Shown here piece by piece: positions 1 to 10,159 of a DNA stretch of 64,000 nt. Made by a program: the position numbers and the translations under genes. The stretch spans positions 186,001 through 250,000 of the forward strand of contig WPIO01000047.1 of assembly GCA_009760855.2 (NCBI GenBank), written 5' to 3'. The stretch is from Cristatella mucedo (taxonomy: Eukaryota; Bryozoa; Phylactolaemata; Cristatellidae). The notes beneath the pieces were generated by a model that saw only the letters and a program-made list of their open reading frames with translations, did not search any database and was not told where the DNA came from. Within the stretch, counting starts at the first letter, position 1. The number at the start of each line of letters is the position of its first letter.

Positions 1-140
1 TTGTTGCGTGAGACGAAGTCTGTTGGCTACCGAATGCGTACCAAAAGCCGCTTAGGCTGTGAGTGCGCTATACAAAACAACACCCACATGGTCTTTATGA
101 CTTCGTGGAGTTACAGACGGAGATACATTCCATTACATAT
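1..140 (+). mobile_element. LINE family B, 3' end fragment cut by the window edge
   Basis: The sequence matches the last part of the family B copies at 5.7-6.1, 12.0-12.4 and 24.1-24.5 kb, beginning at GTTGCGTGAGACGAAGTC and ending in GGAGATACATTCCATTACAT. That is the 3' UTR and the ACATT-type tail. The upstream part is outside the window, so its true length is unknown. It is non-coding here. Confidence 0.85.
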
Positions 141-1605
141 GTAGTCTGTAAGCTTCTTCCAATGGCCGCGCTTGTACAATTGCCCCTTCGAGCTCTAGGA
201 TTCGAGTGGTGTTGTATACTGCTGTGGCTCCGGCGGCAGCAGAGCTAGTGGAGTCTCACGGAGACACAGCGGGTGCACGAGCCCGGTAGACGAGACTCTC
301 CGTTATTATTCTAAACGGGCACATGTATGGGAGCCTAATCAATCGCAGCAGACGACACGAAGTATAATTTGCCTTACTGGCCCGACGCTGCGCTGCTTCA
401 ACGGCTTAACTATTGGCCACGGGGTGAGACATGTACGTCAGAGTCAGGCCTTACGCTAGTTACAAGAGCAGAAGCCACAGGCGCGCACAACACTGCCGCG
501 ACCCGCGAGCTTCTACTTGCTCTCAGTGCTATCCGCTAGCCTCGCCACTGTGTCTGCTGAAATGGCGGCGTGCCAATTAGGCCGCGTTGTGGCTGATAAT
601 AATTAGTCGCGGCTTCTGAACTATAATCGTTTAGAAGCGATCGTGCGATATTCTGTGGCCAGTGCAGCGTAAAAGCCGACGCCGTATACCAGGCAGTCTG
701 GTATTCGCCAGGAATAAATGCTGAACCATTGTAGCTGATTTGAGCTCCAGGCTTGGAGCCTTTCGTGAGTTGTTATACGTCAGGGCCGCTGTTGAATGCC
801 GGTAACCATTATTTGCTGTCGAATAGACTTCTTTAAGTTATCTGTCTACGTATCCGGATACGTACTTGTCATATTATAACGTAGGTACTCTACGCAGGTG
901 TAACTTTTCGCTCCTGTCAGCATGCGTGCCTGCATTGATGCTGCAATTACAAGTCGCACGTCCAGATGCAAGGCTCATGCTTCACTGGGTATTTGTCGTG
1001 AGTCGCCAGAGATTACTACTTCTGTTTGGGAGCACAGTGTTTGGGGCTTAGTTCTGTCTAGACGCGGCGGAAGCCACTGAGATCCGCTTTTAGCACTAGG
1101 CTGGATCGAATCCACTCACGCGACGTAGGACGTAGCAACTTCCGATTACAGCTAAACCGTTCGTCGGTCAACGGACTAAGGATCTCAAGCCATAAGGTGA
1201 TTGCTACGGTATGCTCGAGTACCAGCTAAGACCGGTTAAAAATCATAAATAAATCGTCATTGAATTTCCAATGTTGAACGATGATTTTAATTCAATTTTT
1301 TTTTAATTTTAATGCTTATTAGCTTCTCTGTACCTTGTTTCTCGCGATGTTGCCTGAGATAGTTAAGCGATTATTCGGCTCTCACACTTTTTTCGATCAA
1401 ATTCTCTATCGAAAATGAGCTGTTCGTAAACCTACTTGCTTTACAGCGCGTGAAACTCACCAAGTAAGAGATCGTGTTTCCTTAGAGCGCTATTCAAGTA
1501 TCGAATTATTAATACGCGCCTTGATCTACTTTTTTTTAAATATGCTTGAATTACTACCATGAGAAACAGAGAACAAAACACACTTACCTTAGTATGAACC
1601 GCAGT
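141..1605. other. Gene-free stretch, nothing recognised
   Basis: About 1.46 kb of sequence near 50% GC up to about 1240, then AT-richer. Open frames are no longer than 61 codons and show no recognisable motif. I see no repeat shared with the rest of the window, no tRNA boxes and no convincing splice-site pair. Confidence 0.5.
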
Positions 1606-1721
1606 TAACATAATGTAATTTCGTCTGACACTCCACGAGTACGAGGGTAGTACGCAGAAGAGTTCTCTTTAGCGCACTTGAAATTGAAGTGACTTTTGGT
1701 AGGCATTCGGTAGACAAATGA
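1606..1721 (-). mobile_element. LINE family B, 3' UTR part (left of nested LINE A)
   Basis: Reading leftward, this matches the family B 3' end from the GGTAGCCAACAGACTT region to the ACATTA tail near 1606. It is diverged from the younger copies. The element continues after the LINE A insertion at about 1988, so a family A copy landed inside this family B copy. Confidence 0.65.
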
Positions 1722-1987
1722 CTTTAGCTGGTCCCTGTAATTCGTCTTTTATATGCATATGCGTACTGACACTGTTGCACACTGCCGCCAACCGTACTTG
1801 CATGCTGACCCCCTGTACACGTCACCCCTAACCATGTTATTCTCATTGTTATTTGAGCATGCTACCTCTAACCATTCAATCGTGCCTCCTTTGCAGGAAT
1901 TGTAAAGCACCTAGAAAGAGATTGAGTTCTCCTAGAGCGCTTTATCAAATATGCTATATTCATCATCATCATTATTATTATTATTAT
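1722..1987 (+). mobile_element. LINE family A, 5'-truncated 3' end nested in LINE B
   Basis: It begins inside the family A 3' UTR (GTCCCTGTAATTCGTC), contains the hairpin arms with some substitutions, and ends in CAT/ATT trinucleotide repeats around 1960-1987. It is flanked on both sides by leftward family B sequence, which shows insertion into B. The exact junctions are blurred and no clear target duplication is visible. Confidence 0.75.
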
Positions 1988-2265
1988 CTCACGAAGCAGA
2001 GAAGTGAGAAGCATAGCCGAGTAAAGATAGCAGTTTAGGAAGTGACTACCATGGAAGTAGCAGCTCAGGAGGCTCTGAAAAGGAGGCTCTGCCGTAGTCC
2101 GCAGCAGCCACAGTTGGCAGCAGAACAGTATTCGTCTTTGCGTAAGAATTCTCAAAGTGAGTTCCATAGTCTGGGACCTGCAGAGCAAAGGTTTATTTCC
2201 CCAGAATTCTTTAAGAATGGAGCAGCTAATTCCTTGGCAGCGTAGGGAAAGACGAAGAGGCAAAT
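1988..2265 (-). mobile_element. LINE family B, ORF2 end and 3' UTR (right of nested LINE A)
   Basis: Read leftward, this is the end of the family B ORF2 and its 3' UTR, the part that holds the ...LWNSLPQFLRNDIYSP... frame in other copies. It has several indels, so the frame is closed. It continues the piece at 1606-1721. Confidence 0.7.
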
Positions 2266-2663
2266 GGTGCAGTTGCATCAGTAGCAGCATAACGAGCGGC
2301 CGTGATTCGGCTCCAACCGTAGATGACAGCGCTTCCTTCGCTCACAGGTATTTATTCAAGCCGAGGCTCAACTAAAGAAAAGGGCAGAATGCAGCCGCCA
2401 GTGAAAGAGAGCAGAAGTGGTGAGCCACTGCAAGACCGATCAGGCAGTGTATTGACTTCAGGGTGTTGTCACTCAATGGTCCATTCTCTTGCTGCAGGCT
2501 ACCTATGATTACCACTTCCCAGTCAGGCTAGGTGCAGTACCACCAGCTCTTCCAACTCAAGTTGCTTAGCTGTCCCTCAAACAAACCTTCTTGGCCTTTA
2601 GTTCATAAAGCCCCTCACGCCCGAGACTCACGACAGCCTGAGGCTGCATCCTCTGACTGACTT

Positions 2664-2776
2664 GACAATATTTAAATATTTAATAATATTTAATATTAAT
2701 TATACAAATTAATCATATTAATTAAAAATAAATTATACTAATGTTTAATATATAATATTTAATATTTAAAAATAAG
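2664..2776. repeat. AT-rich low-complexity block
   Basis: About 110 bases made almost only of A and T, rich in TTTAATATTTAA-type palindromic pieces. No coding potential. Confidence 0.85.
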
Positions 2777-2913
2777 CTAAAAATGCGCCCCATCCTCGAA
2801 ACATTAGCTCCGTCCTTGCACACTGTCTTTGGTGTGCTTCTGAATGCTGACACAAAGCATGATAACACAAGAAGTTGTTTACATGCTTCCTTAACAGCAC
2901 ATTTTAAGTGACC

Positions 2914-2918
<5 letters not shown>

Positions 2919-2978
<60 letters not shown>
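2919..2978. repeat. (GA)30 microsatellite
   Basis: Thirty uninterrupted GA units. Translated frames here are pure low complexity. Confidence 0.95.
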
Positions 2979-2982
<4 letters not shown>

Positions 2983-3225
2983 GCTCTCTGATGGCACTGT
3001 AAAAGTATTTAATTATTATTGTAATTGATATTGTAATTACTATTCTTATTATTATTGTGAGTCCTAGAGGCACAGGCAAACTACCTTGCTCGGGCCTTAG
3101 CAAGCTTTTCCCACCAGTCGAGCCGGCCACGGAAGGACGTAGCCCCTTCAAGGGTGACGTTGATTGCTGCCGTGAGCGCTTGCAGACAAAAATCACGCCC
3201 CAATATACGTACAGGTTGCGCCCCT

Positions 3226-3703
3226 CGTTCTAGCAACTTCTCTGACTTATACTCCCCTACCAGGCCAAGCAGCGTACCACCCACTTTTCGGAATCCAACA
3301 GTCTACCAATACCTCGTACAAACCTCAAATCCTTTGGGGACCGTGCATTTAGTTCGTATGCTACCAAAGCCAGGAACTCCTTCTCGACCTGCGTCAGAAC
3401 ATCCCCTGACCTGACCACATTTAAAAAGAGCTTACAAGCACAACTTTTTAGGGCAGCATTTAGTGGGTCCCTGTGATTCGTCCTTGATGTGCTTATGTGT
3501 GCTGACACTGTGCATGCTGCCACTAACCACATTTGCATGCTGACCCTGTGCATGTCGTCCCTAACCATGTTATTCATTTTGCTTGTTTATCAAGCATGAT
3601 ATTACTCACCATTCAATTGCGTTTCCCTTTGCAGCAGATGTAAAGTGCTAGAGAGAGATTGAGTTCTCTGAGGGCGCTTTATCAAGTGCATTTTATTATT
3701 ATA
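3226..3703 (+). mobile_element. LINE family A, ORF2 C-terminus, 3' UTR and tail
   Basis: The copy starts in the C-terminal part of ORF2 (..LLPYQAKQRTTHF.. region) and continues through the full 3' UTR to the hairpin and ATTTTATTATTATATT tail. It is 5'-truncated and frameshifted. The antisense frame beginning MNNMVRDDMHRVSMQ is a shadow of this 3' UTR. Confidence 0.85.
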
Positions 3704-4130
3704 TTGCTTATACCAGCCTCAAAAAATTCTCCAGGCACCGTATACAATATATACATTTATATACATTATATACATATGTATATTTCATTGCATCTAAAAA
3801 TTCGAGCTCGCTGCTACACAATGAAACATCAACGTATGACTTGAAAATATTAAAGGCAAAAACCTAAAAAACAACACCCACCTCACAGCATACGATCTGT
3901 TCACGAGATTCATCCAGTATGCCTCAAATTGTACTGCTACAGTTCATGCTATTAGTGCTTACCATTTAAAAAGCATCCTTCTCAGCTAGCATTAAGAGCC
4001 AAGAAAAAATGGTGTGCCAGGCAGAGAGACCGATTCCGTCCGATAGGTCATTAGTTATTATTATTAAAGTACTCATTTTTGACCTACAGATTCTGCACAT
4101 CTAACCACATGGGAATAAATAAATAAATTA
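3704..4130. other. Gene-free stretch
   Basis: AT-rich sequence with a TATACATTTATATACAT block at about 3750-3780 and an AATAAATAAATAAA run at 4113-4128 that belongs to the tail of the following SINE. Nothing else is recognised. Confidence 0.5.
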
Positions 4131-4303
4131 TTACTAGCTGATTTAGCAGCCTCTTTTTGTGTAGCGATAGAAGAGCCTTGACGGCTATCACCTGCGCTTG
4201 CAGTAACGATAAGGGATCGCCCACCACAGGATTCGAACCCACGACCTCGAGCCGAGGTCGTGAAAGGCAACCACCATACCTAGTGAGCCATTACGGCTCA
4301 CCG
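4131..4303 (-). mobile_element. SINE-1, tRNA-derived, near full length
   Basis: Read leftward, it has a tRNA-like head: an A-box-like GTAATGGCTCACTAGGTA, then a perfect B box GGTTCGAATCC, then GTGGTGGGCGATC. The body ends AGAGGCTGCTAAATCAGCTAG and an AATAAAT-type tail. A direct inner repeat, CACGACCTCG/GAGGTCGTG, can form a stem between the two boxes. The same element occurs at 16.7, 31.3, 42.1, 60.4 and 60.7 kb. RNA polymerase III transcription is inferred from the boxes. Confidence 0.85.
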
Positions 4304-4449
4304 AGGAATAAGGGAATCTCCTTTAGTCTGCACCAACTGCCTTCCTCTGCATCCATAATCATCTCTGAATCATGAAACTTTAAGGCCCTTGCAATTAGCT
4401 CTGTTTGCACGAAAATATCTTGTTTGCCCACAGTATGAACTCGAAAAGA

Positions 4450-4752
4450 TGGCCTATGGTTTACTACGAAAACATTAAACTAGCCAGGCCTACTAAGCTT
4501 AAATATGAGAAAGCATACGAAAGACCAGGACTATCTATTTACAGGCTTAGAGGGCTACTGTGGATCATTCCCATCTGTGCAACTAAAGGTCAAGTCTAGC
4601 CGACATTGAATATTGTTGGATACATAATCCAAAAAACGCTGATTCAGCCATCAGACATATTAGCTATTGCTCCAGGGTTAGCTCCTTACCTCGTGATCCT
4701 TGTGGTGACCAACTGAGCGCTTCCTTGTCTGCAAGATCGATAAGGTTGAGAG
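4450..4752 (+). mobile_element. LINE family A, internal ORF2 fragment
   Basis: Diverged copy of the linker between the endonuclease and reverse transcriptase domains. It includes the GCCTATGGTTTACTACGAAA stretch that corresponds to PDGLWFTTDIKLAKS in the 40-kb copy, and the MLMSTINHLL region. Both ends are truncated and it has frameshifts. Confidence 0.7.
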
Positions 4753-4927
4753 TATATATCGCTAAGGGAACAGGATGCCAAACAATAGGACTTTTATTAG
4801 CCCATCAATAACATTCCTGCAGGACTCCTCTCCGTGAATTTTGAGCAGCACATCAAGGCAGCTGTGGTTGACCTCATTCTGAAATAAAATGAGGCTGCTA
4901 GCTCTCTGGACCATATTCTCACTTTCC

Positions 4928-5625
4928 GACTTCTACTACTACTACTACTAATAATAATAAAGCACTTGATAAAGCGCCCTCAGAGAACTCAATCTCTTTC
5001 TAGGCGCTTTACATTTGCTGCAAAGGGAAATGCAACTGAATGGTGAGTAATATCATGCTTGATAAACAAGCAAAATGGATAACATGGTTAGGGACGACAT
5101 GCACAGGGTCAGCATGCAAATGTGGTTAGTGGCAGCATGCACAGTGTCAGCAGGCATGAGCACATCAAGGGCAAATCCCAGGGACCCACTAAATGCTGTC
5201 CTAAATAGGTGTGTTTTCAAGTTCTTTTTAAATGTGGTCAAGTCAGGGGATGTTCTGACGCAAGTCGGGAGTGAGTTCCAGGCTTTGGGAGCATACGAGC
5301 TAAATGTGTGGTCTCCAAACGATTTGAGGTTTGTACTAGGTATTGGTAAACTGTTTTGGATTCCGAAAAGCGGGTGGTACGATGCTTAGCCTGGTGGGGG
5401 AGTAGATCTGAGAGATAGGCTGGAGCCAAAGAATGAAGTGACCTAAAAGTGAGCGACAAAACCTTAAAGTCAATCCGTTGCTTGACTGGTAGCCAGTGCA
5501 GGTCGGCGAGAAGTGGTGTAATGTAGCAACTGTGACGCTCACGACAGACAAGCCTAGCAGCGGAGTTTTGCCCCAGCTGCAATCGCCTGATCGCACATAC
5601 CAGTAGGCCAGTAAGCAGTGAGCAC
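4928..5625 (-). mobile_element. LINE family A, ORF2 C-terminus and 3' UTR
   Basis: Leftward copy with its (ATT/AGT)n tail and hairpin at about 4932-5020, a complete 3' UTR and the last part of ORF2 ([20 protein letters not shown]). The ORF2 frame is open from about 5582 to 5238, then frameshifted. It is 5'-truncated at about 5625. Confidence 0.85.
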
Positions 5626-5679
5626 TATTCATAGATCGGCAGCTAACATGCGTTACTAATATGCAATACATTTTTGCTT

Positions 5680-6092
5680 ACCATCAGTTCTTGTCCCTGC
5701 ATCAGGTCCTGTGTGGACAATAAATTAGCTGTCCCATTCCTCCGCTTAAAGACAGTTGGCGACAGAAGCTTTAGCTCTGCAGGTCCTAGACTGTGGAACT
5801 CGCTTCCACAATTCTTACGCAACGACATCTACTCTCCAACTGCCGACTATGGCACATCTTTTTCAGCGGTCCTGAACTGCTACTTCCATGCTACTCACTA
5901 CCTCAACTGCTCTCCTGACTCTGCTATGCTTGCCACTTTCTCTTTGTTGCGTGAGACGAAGTCTGTTGGCTACCGAATGCGTACCGAAAGTCGCTTAGGC
6001 TGTGAGTGCGCTACACAAAACTCTCCTGCGTAACACCCACATGGTCTTTATGACTTTGTGGAGTTACTGACGGAGATACATTACATTACATA
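5680..6092 (+). mobile_element. LINE family B, ORF2 end and 3' UTR
   Basis: This begins at the SCVDNKLAVPFLRLKTV segment of the ORF2 C-terminus, is open to about 6033, and ends in the family B tail GGAGATACATTACATTACAT. It is close in sequence to the 12.0- and 24.1-kb copies, so it is fairly young. All family B fragments that start near this point have lost the reverse transcriptase core. Confidence 0.85.
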
Positions 6093-6317
6093 AGAAAGTA
6101 AAGCTCCACCAAGAGAACATAAAAAACTTCTGCTCAGTCTCCCTACTACCGTTCGCATCTAAAACACTGATTGGAGCAGTGGCAGACAAACAAGACTCTT
6201 TTATAGCAGCTTCAAACCTAGAAAGTAAGTTCTGGTCTGGTTTTAGAGCTAGTCACCCCATAGAATCAGCAAGGTTTCGGGTATATAACGACCTCAGGAA
6301 TGCAGACTTAGGTAATA
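6093..6317 (+). mobile_element. LINE family A, N-terminal reverse transcriptase fragment
   Basis: This matches the FLSKTLERVVAEQLN...FQSGFRANHS...NDLRNADLG stretch at the start of the reverse transcriptase domain. It stops abruptly at a leftward family A tail. The frame is broken. Confidence 0.75.
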
Positions 6318-7035
6318 GTAATAATAATGATAATGCATTGCTATAGCGCCTACAGATCTCTTTCGAGGCACTTTACAGTTCCTGCAAAGGAAGCATGACC
6401 GAATGGTTAATGGTAGTTTGCTCGACGACCAACAAGTACATGTTGGTTAAAGGTGACATGCACAGGATCAGCATTTCAATATGGTTAGTGGCAGCATGCT
6501 AAGTGTCAGTATGCATAAGCATACAAAGGACGAGTGACTGTGGTAAGAAGAAGCGTTTTAGTTTCTGTTAAATGCGTTGAAGTCAGGAGATGTCTCGACG
6601 AAAGTCGGGAGTGAGTTTCAGGCATTGGGACAACACGAGCTAAAGGTACGGTCTCCAAAGGCTTTCACGTTCGTAAGAGGTGTAGGTAAATGATTAGATT
6701 CCGAAAAAGCGAGTGGTACGATGCTTAGCCTGGTGGGAGAGTAGATTTGATAGGTAGGCTGGAGCCAAAGAATGAAGGGACCTAAAAGTGAGTGACAGGA
6801 CCTTGAAGTCGATGCATTGCTTGACTGAAAGCCAATGCAGGTCAGCGAGAAGTGGTTAGATGTGGCAACTGTGAGGCTCAAGACAGGCAAGCCTAGCTGC
6901 AGAGTTTTGCACCAGCTGTAAGTACCTGATTGCACAGGCCGGTAGACCAGCAAGCAGTGAGCTGCAGAAGTCAAGAGGGATGTCACAAATGCATTGACTA
7001 ATTTAGTTGTGGTATCACTGTCTGAAGAAGCCGTA
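6318..7035 (-). mobile_element. LINE family A, ORF2 C-terminus and 3' UTR
   Basis: Leftward copy: its ATAATAATGATAATG tail and hairpin are at 6318-6385, then a diverged 3' UTR and the ORF2 C-terminal region. Several frameshifts. It lies tail to head with a rightward family A fragment, so this is either an insertion or an inversion break. Confidence 0.8.
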
Positions 7036-7087
7036 GGCTTCTGGCACTTATTTGTTATTGACCAATTTTATATGTAAAGTCTATCAG

Positions 7088-8163
7088 CTTGTTTAGCTTG
7101 ATCTTTCGTCAGCAGGTGGTACTATTGTGGTACTAATCTTCCATTCATTCTTGTACACCTCTAATCTTGTCTGGGTATCACTGGCAGTGCTATGGTTTGA
7201 GTTATCATAGGGTAACAGACTCCAGAGTAGTAACAAAACTAACTTACTAGTCATGGGCAAACCCAGTGTGATTCAGAAATTGGAAAGGCTGACGCTCAAA
7301 ATTGGCTGTGCCAGCATATCTCCTGTCGAATCAGCTCGAAATCTAGGTGTCATATTCCAAAGCGACCTCTCGTTAGACGACCATATCAGCTCCACGGTCA
7401 AATCTGCCTATTTTCAGCTTCATAACATTACTAAAATTCGGGCTTGTTTAGATAAGGATACCACGTCTTAGTTGGTCCATGCATTCGTGACATCTCGTCT
7501 CGACTTCTGCAACTCACTGCTTACTGACCTACCAGCATGTGCGATCAGACGATTGCAGCTGGTGCAAAACTCGGCAGCTAGACTTGTCTGTCGCGAGCGT
7601 CGCTGTTGCCACATTACTCCACTTCTCGCCGACCTGCACTGGCTACCAGTCAAGCAACGGATTGACTTCAAGGTTTTGTCGCTCACTTTTAGGTCTCTTC
7701 ATTCTATGGCTCCAGCCTATCTCTCCGACATACTCCCCTATCAGGCCAAGCATCGTACCACCTGCTTTTCGGAATCCAACAGTCTAGAAATACCTCGTAC
7801 AAACCTCAAATCCTTTGGAGACCGTGCATTTAGTTTGTATGCTCCCAAAGCCTGGAACTCCCTCCCGACCTGCTTCAAACTTAAAAACACACCTATTTAG
7901 GACAGCATTTAGTGGGTCCCTGTGATTCGTCCTTGATGTGCTTATGCGTGCTGACACTGTGCATGCTGCAACTAACCACACTTGCATGCTGACCCTGTGC
8001 ATGTCACCCCTAACCATGTTATTCATTTTGTTTGTTTTTCAAGCATGATTTTACTTACTATTTAATTGCATTTCCCTTTGCAGCAAATGTAAAGTGCCTA
8101 GAAAGAGATTAAATTCTCTGAGGGCACTTAATCAAGTATATTATTATTTTTATTATTATTATA
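7088..8163 (+). mobile_element. LINE family A with internal deletion
   Basis: It starts in the reverse transcriptase core (LFSLIFRQQ, equivalent to LVLFDLSAA) and has lost the YADD region by a deletion near 7130-7230. It resumes at NKTNLLVMGKPSVIQ and runs through ORF2 to the 3' UTR and tail (ATTATTATTTTTATTATT). From 7253 to 7900 the frame is open apart from one TAG at 7469. The C-terminal block holds [20 protein letters not shown]. Confidence 0.85.
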
Positions 8164-8164
8164 A

Positions 8165-9640
8165 CATATACAAGAAATATCAGGCAAGGCTTAAGCACGG
8201 GTACCTCAAGGCTACCTTTTTTGTCAGCTTCTTTTCACAATTTATACTTTTCTTCTGGAGTGATGTAACTGCCAAGCACAATATAGGCTTTCACTTGTAT
8301 AGACATGACAGCTGTACCTTTGCTTTGATCCCTCCCAGCCCTCCAGCACATCGAATGCTGTCAACTCCTTTGCTGCCTGTATTTATGACACCCAGACAAG
8401 GATGACAGCAATTTTTGAATTCTACGATGCTGAAAATAAAGCAACTAGTAATAGACACACTAAGCACTGTCCCAGTTTAGCCCAGTAGTTAAGGAGCTTG
8501 CCCCGACCAAGGTCAAGGTGAATGCATTTTGTGACCAAGGTCGTAGGGTTGAACCCTTGGCATATGCGAAGCAGTGGAATAGAGTTTTAGTGGCACGGGT
8601 CTTTGCCCAGGAGAAAAAGTGACACGGTTGAAAGGTTCGCGACCCAGGTCGTGGCTTACAGTCATGCAAAAGGCGATCTTTGATTGGCCAATGCATGCAG
8701 TCGTGATAGCCGTTAAGGCTCTTCTGCTGCCTTCTTCTACAAATGAGGAAGCTGATCCAGAAGACCTTTTTTATTAGGTGTTATTGAATTAAATTTATTT
8801 CAGTGATTCATCAGCTGGAATGTTCAGCACTCAAGATCAGCTCAGAAACTAAATCCAATCTAGCATCAGCATGCAATCTAGTGGTCTTGTTCCATAATGA
8901 ACTATAACTAGCCGACCAAGTCACGTCTGCCTACTTTCACTATGAAACATTGCAAAAATCCTATCATGTGTAGGTAAGAATACCAAATCCAAATTGGTCC
9001 CTGGATTTGTGACATCCTGTATCAACCTTTGTAACTCACTGCTAGCTGGTTTATCGGCCTGAGCAATCAGGCACTCACAGTTGGTGCAAAACTGCAGCTA
9101 GGCTTGTCTGTTATGAGCGAGACAGTTTCCAAATCACACCACTTTCGCGACCAGCAGTGGCTCCCAGTCAAACAACCCAACGGATTCAAGGTTCTGTCAC
9201 TCACTTTTACCCCATTCCCCACTTCCCATTCTTAGTCTCCAGCCTATCCATCGTAACTATTCAACCAAAGCCCTAGGCACTGTACTGTTGCTTGTGTGAC
9301 TGAAATCGTCTTGCCATGCTTCGAACCAAACGAGAAATCTTTGAAGGCCGTGTATTTAGTTCGTGCGCTTTTAAAGCCTAGAACTCACTCCCGACTGACA
9401 TAAAAACACCCCCTGATTAGATGAAGGTTGAAAGAAGCTAAACATGCTTGCATTTTTCATAGCATTAGGTGGTCCTTGTGATTAGTCATTTGTGTGTTTA
9501 TGCATGCTGATACCAGATATGCAGCCACGAATCAACTAGCATGTTGGCGATGTGCATTTTACCTTTAACCATACTATGCTTGTGCCAATTCTGCATGCTA
9601 CCACTAACCATTTGATCATGCATAATTTACATGTAATGAA
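8165..9640 (+). mobile_element. LINE family A, old copy interrupted by a SINE
   Basis: This is a diverged copy running from the YADD region (FHLYRHDSCTFALIPPS, where YADD has become YRHD) to a decayed 3' UTR near 9640. A composite SINE of about 340 bp (8456-8799) splits it between TNLLVMG and the GSASIS region. No intact frame remains and the (ATT)n tail is lost. Confidence 0.7.
8460..8795 (+). mobile_element. Chimeric SINE: SINE-2-like head, SINE-1-like 3' part
   Basis: The head at 8473-8600 reads AGTTTAGCCCAGTAGTTAAG (A-box-like) and GGTCGTAGGGTTGAACCC (B-box-like), with about 25 extra bases between the boxes compared with standard SINE-2. After about 8655 it has a second AGGTCGTGG, then GTGATAGCCGTTAAGGCTCTTCT, which is the SINE-1 body. 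It interrupts an older LINE A. A similar long-spacer head is at 17.46 kb. Confidence 0.6.
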
Positions 9641-9719
9641 CTAATATAGAATGAAATTAGGTACTCTGACAAAATCTTATTTTTGTCATCAACTTTCTGT
9701 CGCTGTTACACATCATTTG

Positions 9720-10120
9720 TCGGCCACTTATTGCCCATAGTTGTCCATACAAAAGCAAGACCACGAGAAGCTGCAGGATGCAGGATCACTTCACTGGCAA
9801 ACCTACCTTGCAGCAGCTGCTGCCTTCAAGATATTTAGGTGTGGCAGCTGCTCGAGAATACCAATTGTCAAAAAATGAGAAAAGCTATCAGTTCTGGAAC
9901 ATTGAAGGTCAGGGTTGATACCATTACAAATGAGATCGTGCAAATATGACTGACAGCTAGATCGATGAAGTCTTCACCGACAGCAGAGAGTATATTGCAA
10001 CATGTGTAGATAGTAATCGCAGACAAAATTAAAATTTGATCGTAATAATGTGATAAATACAATAAAATGGTTAACTTACTACCTTACCAAGCCAGCTACA
10101 AAGATCACGACTTGGGGTCA
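9720..10120. repeat. Dispersed repeat D, copy 1
   Basis: This aligns in the same orientation with 17.74-18.13 kb. Shared landmarks are a GGCAGCTGC box, GAGAAAAGCTATCAG/GAGGAAAAAGCAATC, TGCAAATATGACTG/TGCACAAATATGACTG and AATGTGATAAATAC/AATGTGAGAAATAC. The leftward strand of this copy is open for 64 codons, but the other copy is not, so coding is not supported. Confidence 0.55.
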
Positions 10121-10159
10121 AACTGTGTGACTCTGAGTAGTGCCCGATAAACGGTATTA

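Larger units (their letters stand above)
2266..3225. other. Intergenic stretch with AT-rich and (GA)n tracts, no gene
   Basis: It contains an almost pure A/T block at 2664-2776 and a (GA)30 microsatellite at 2919-2978. Between 3081 and 3225 the leftward frame has an ILGRDF-like string resembling the end of a retropepsin domain. That is too short to call an element. No gene is supported. Confidence 0.45.

Noticed and set aside
3081-3284. Retropepsin-like ILGRDF string, suggesting a Gypsy element
   Set aside because: Too short, no catalytic DTG/DSG visible upstream, and the frame runs across a LINE A boundary.
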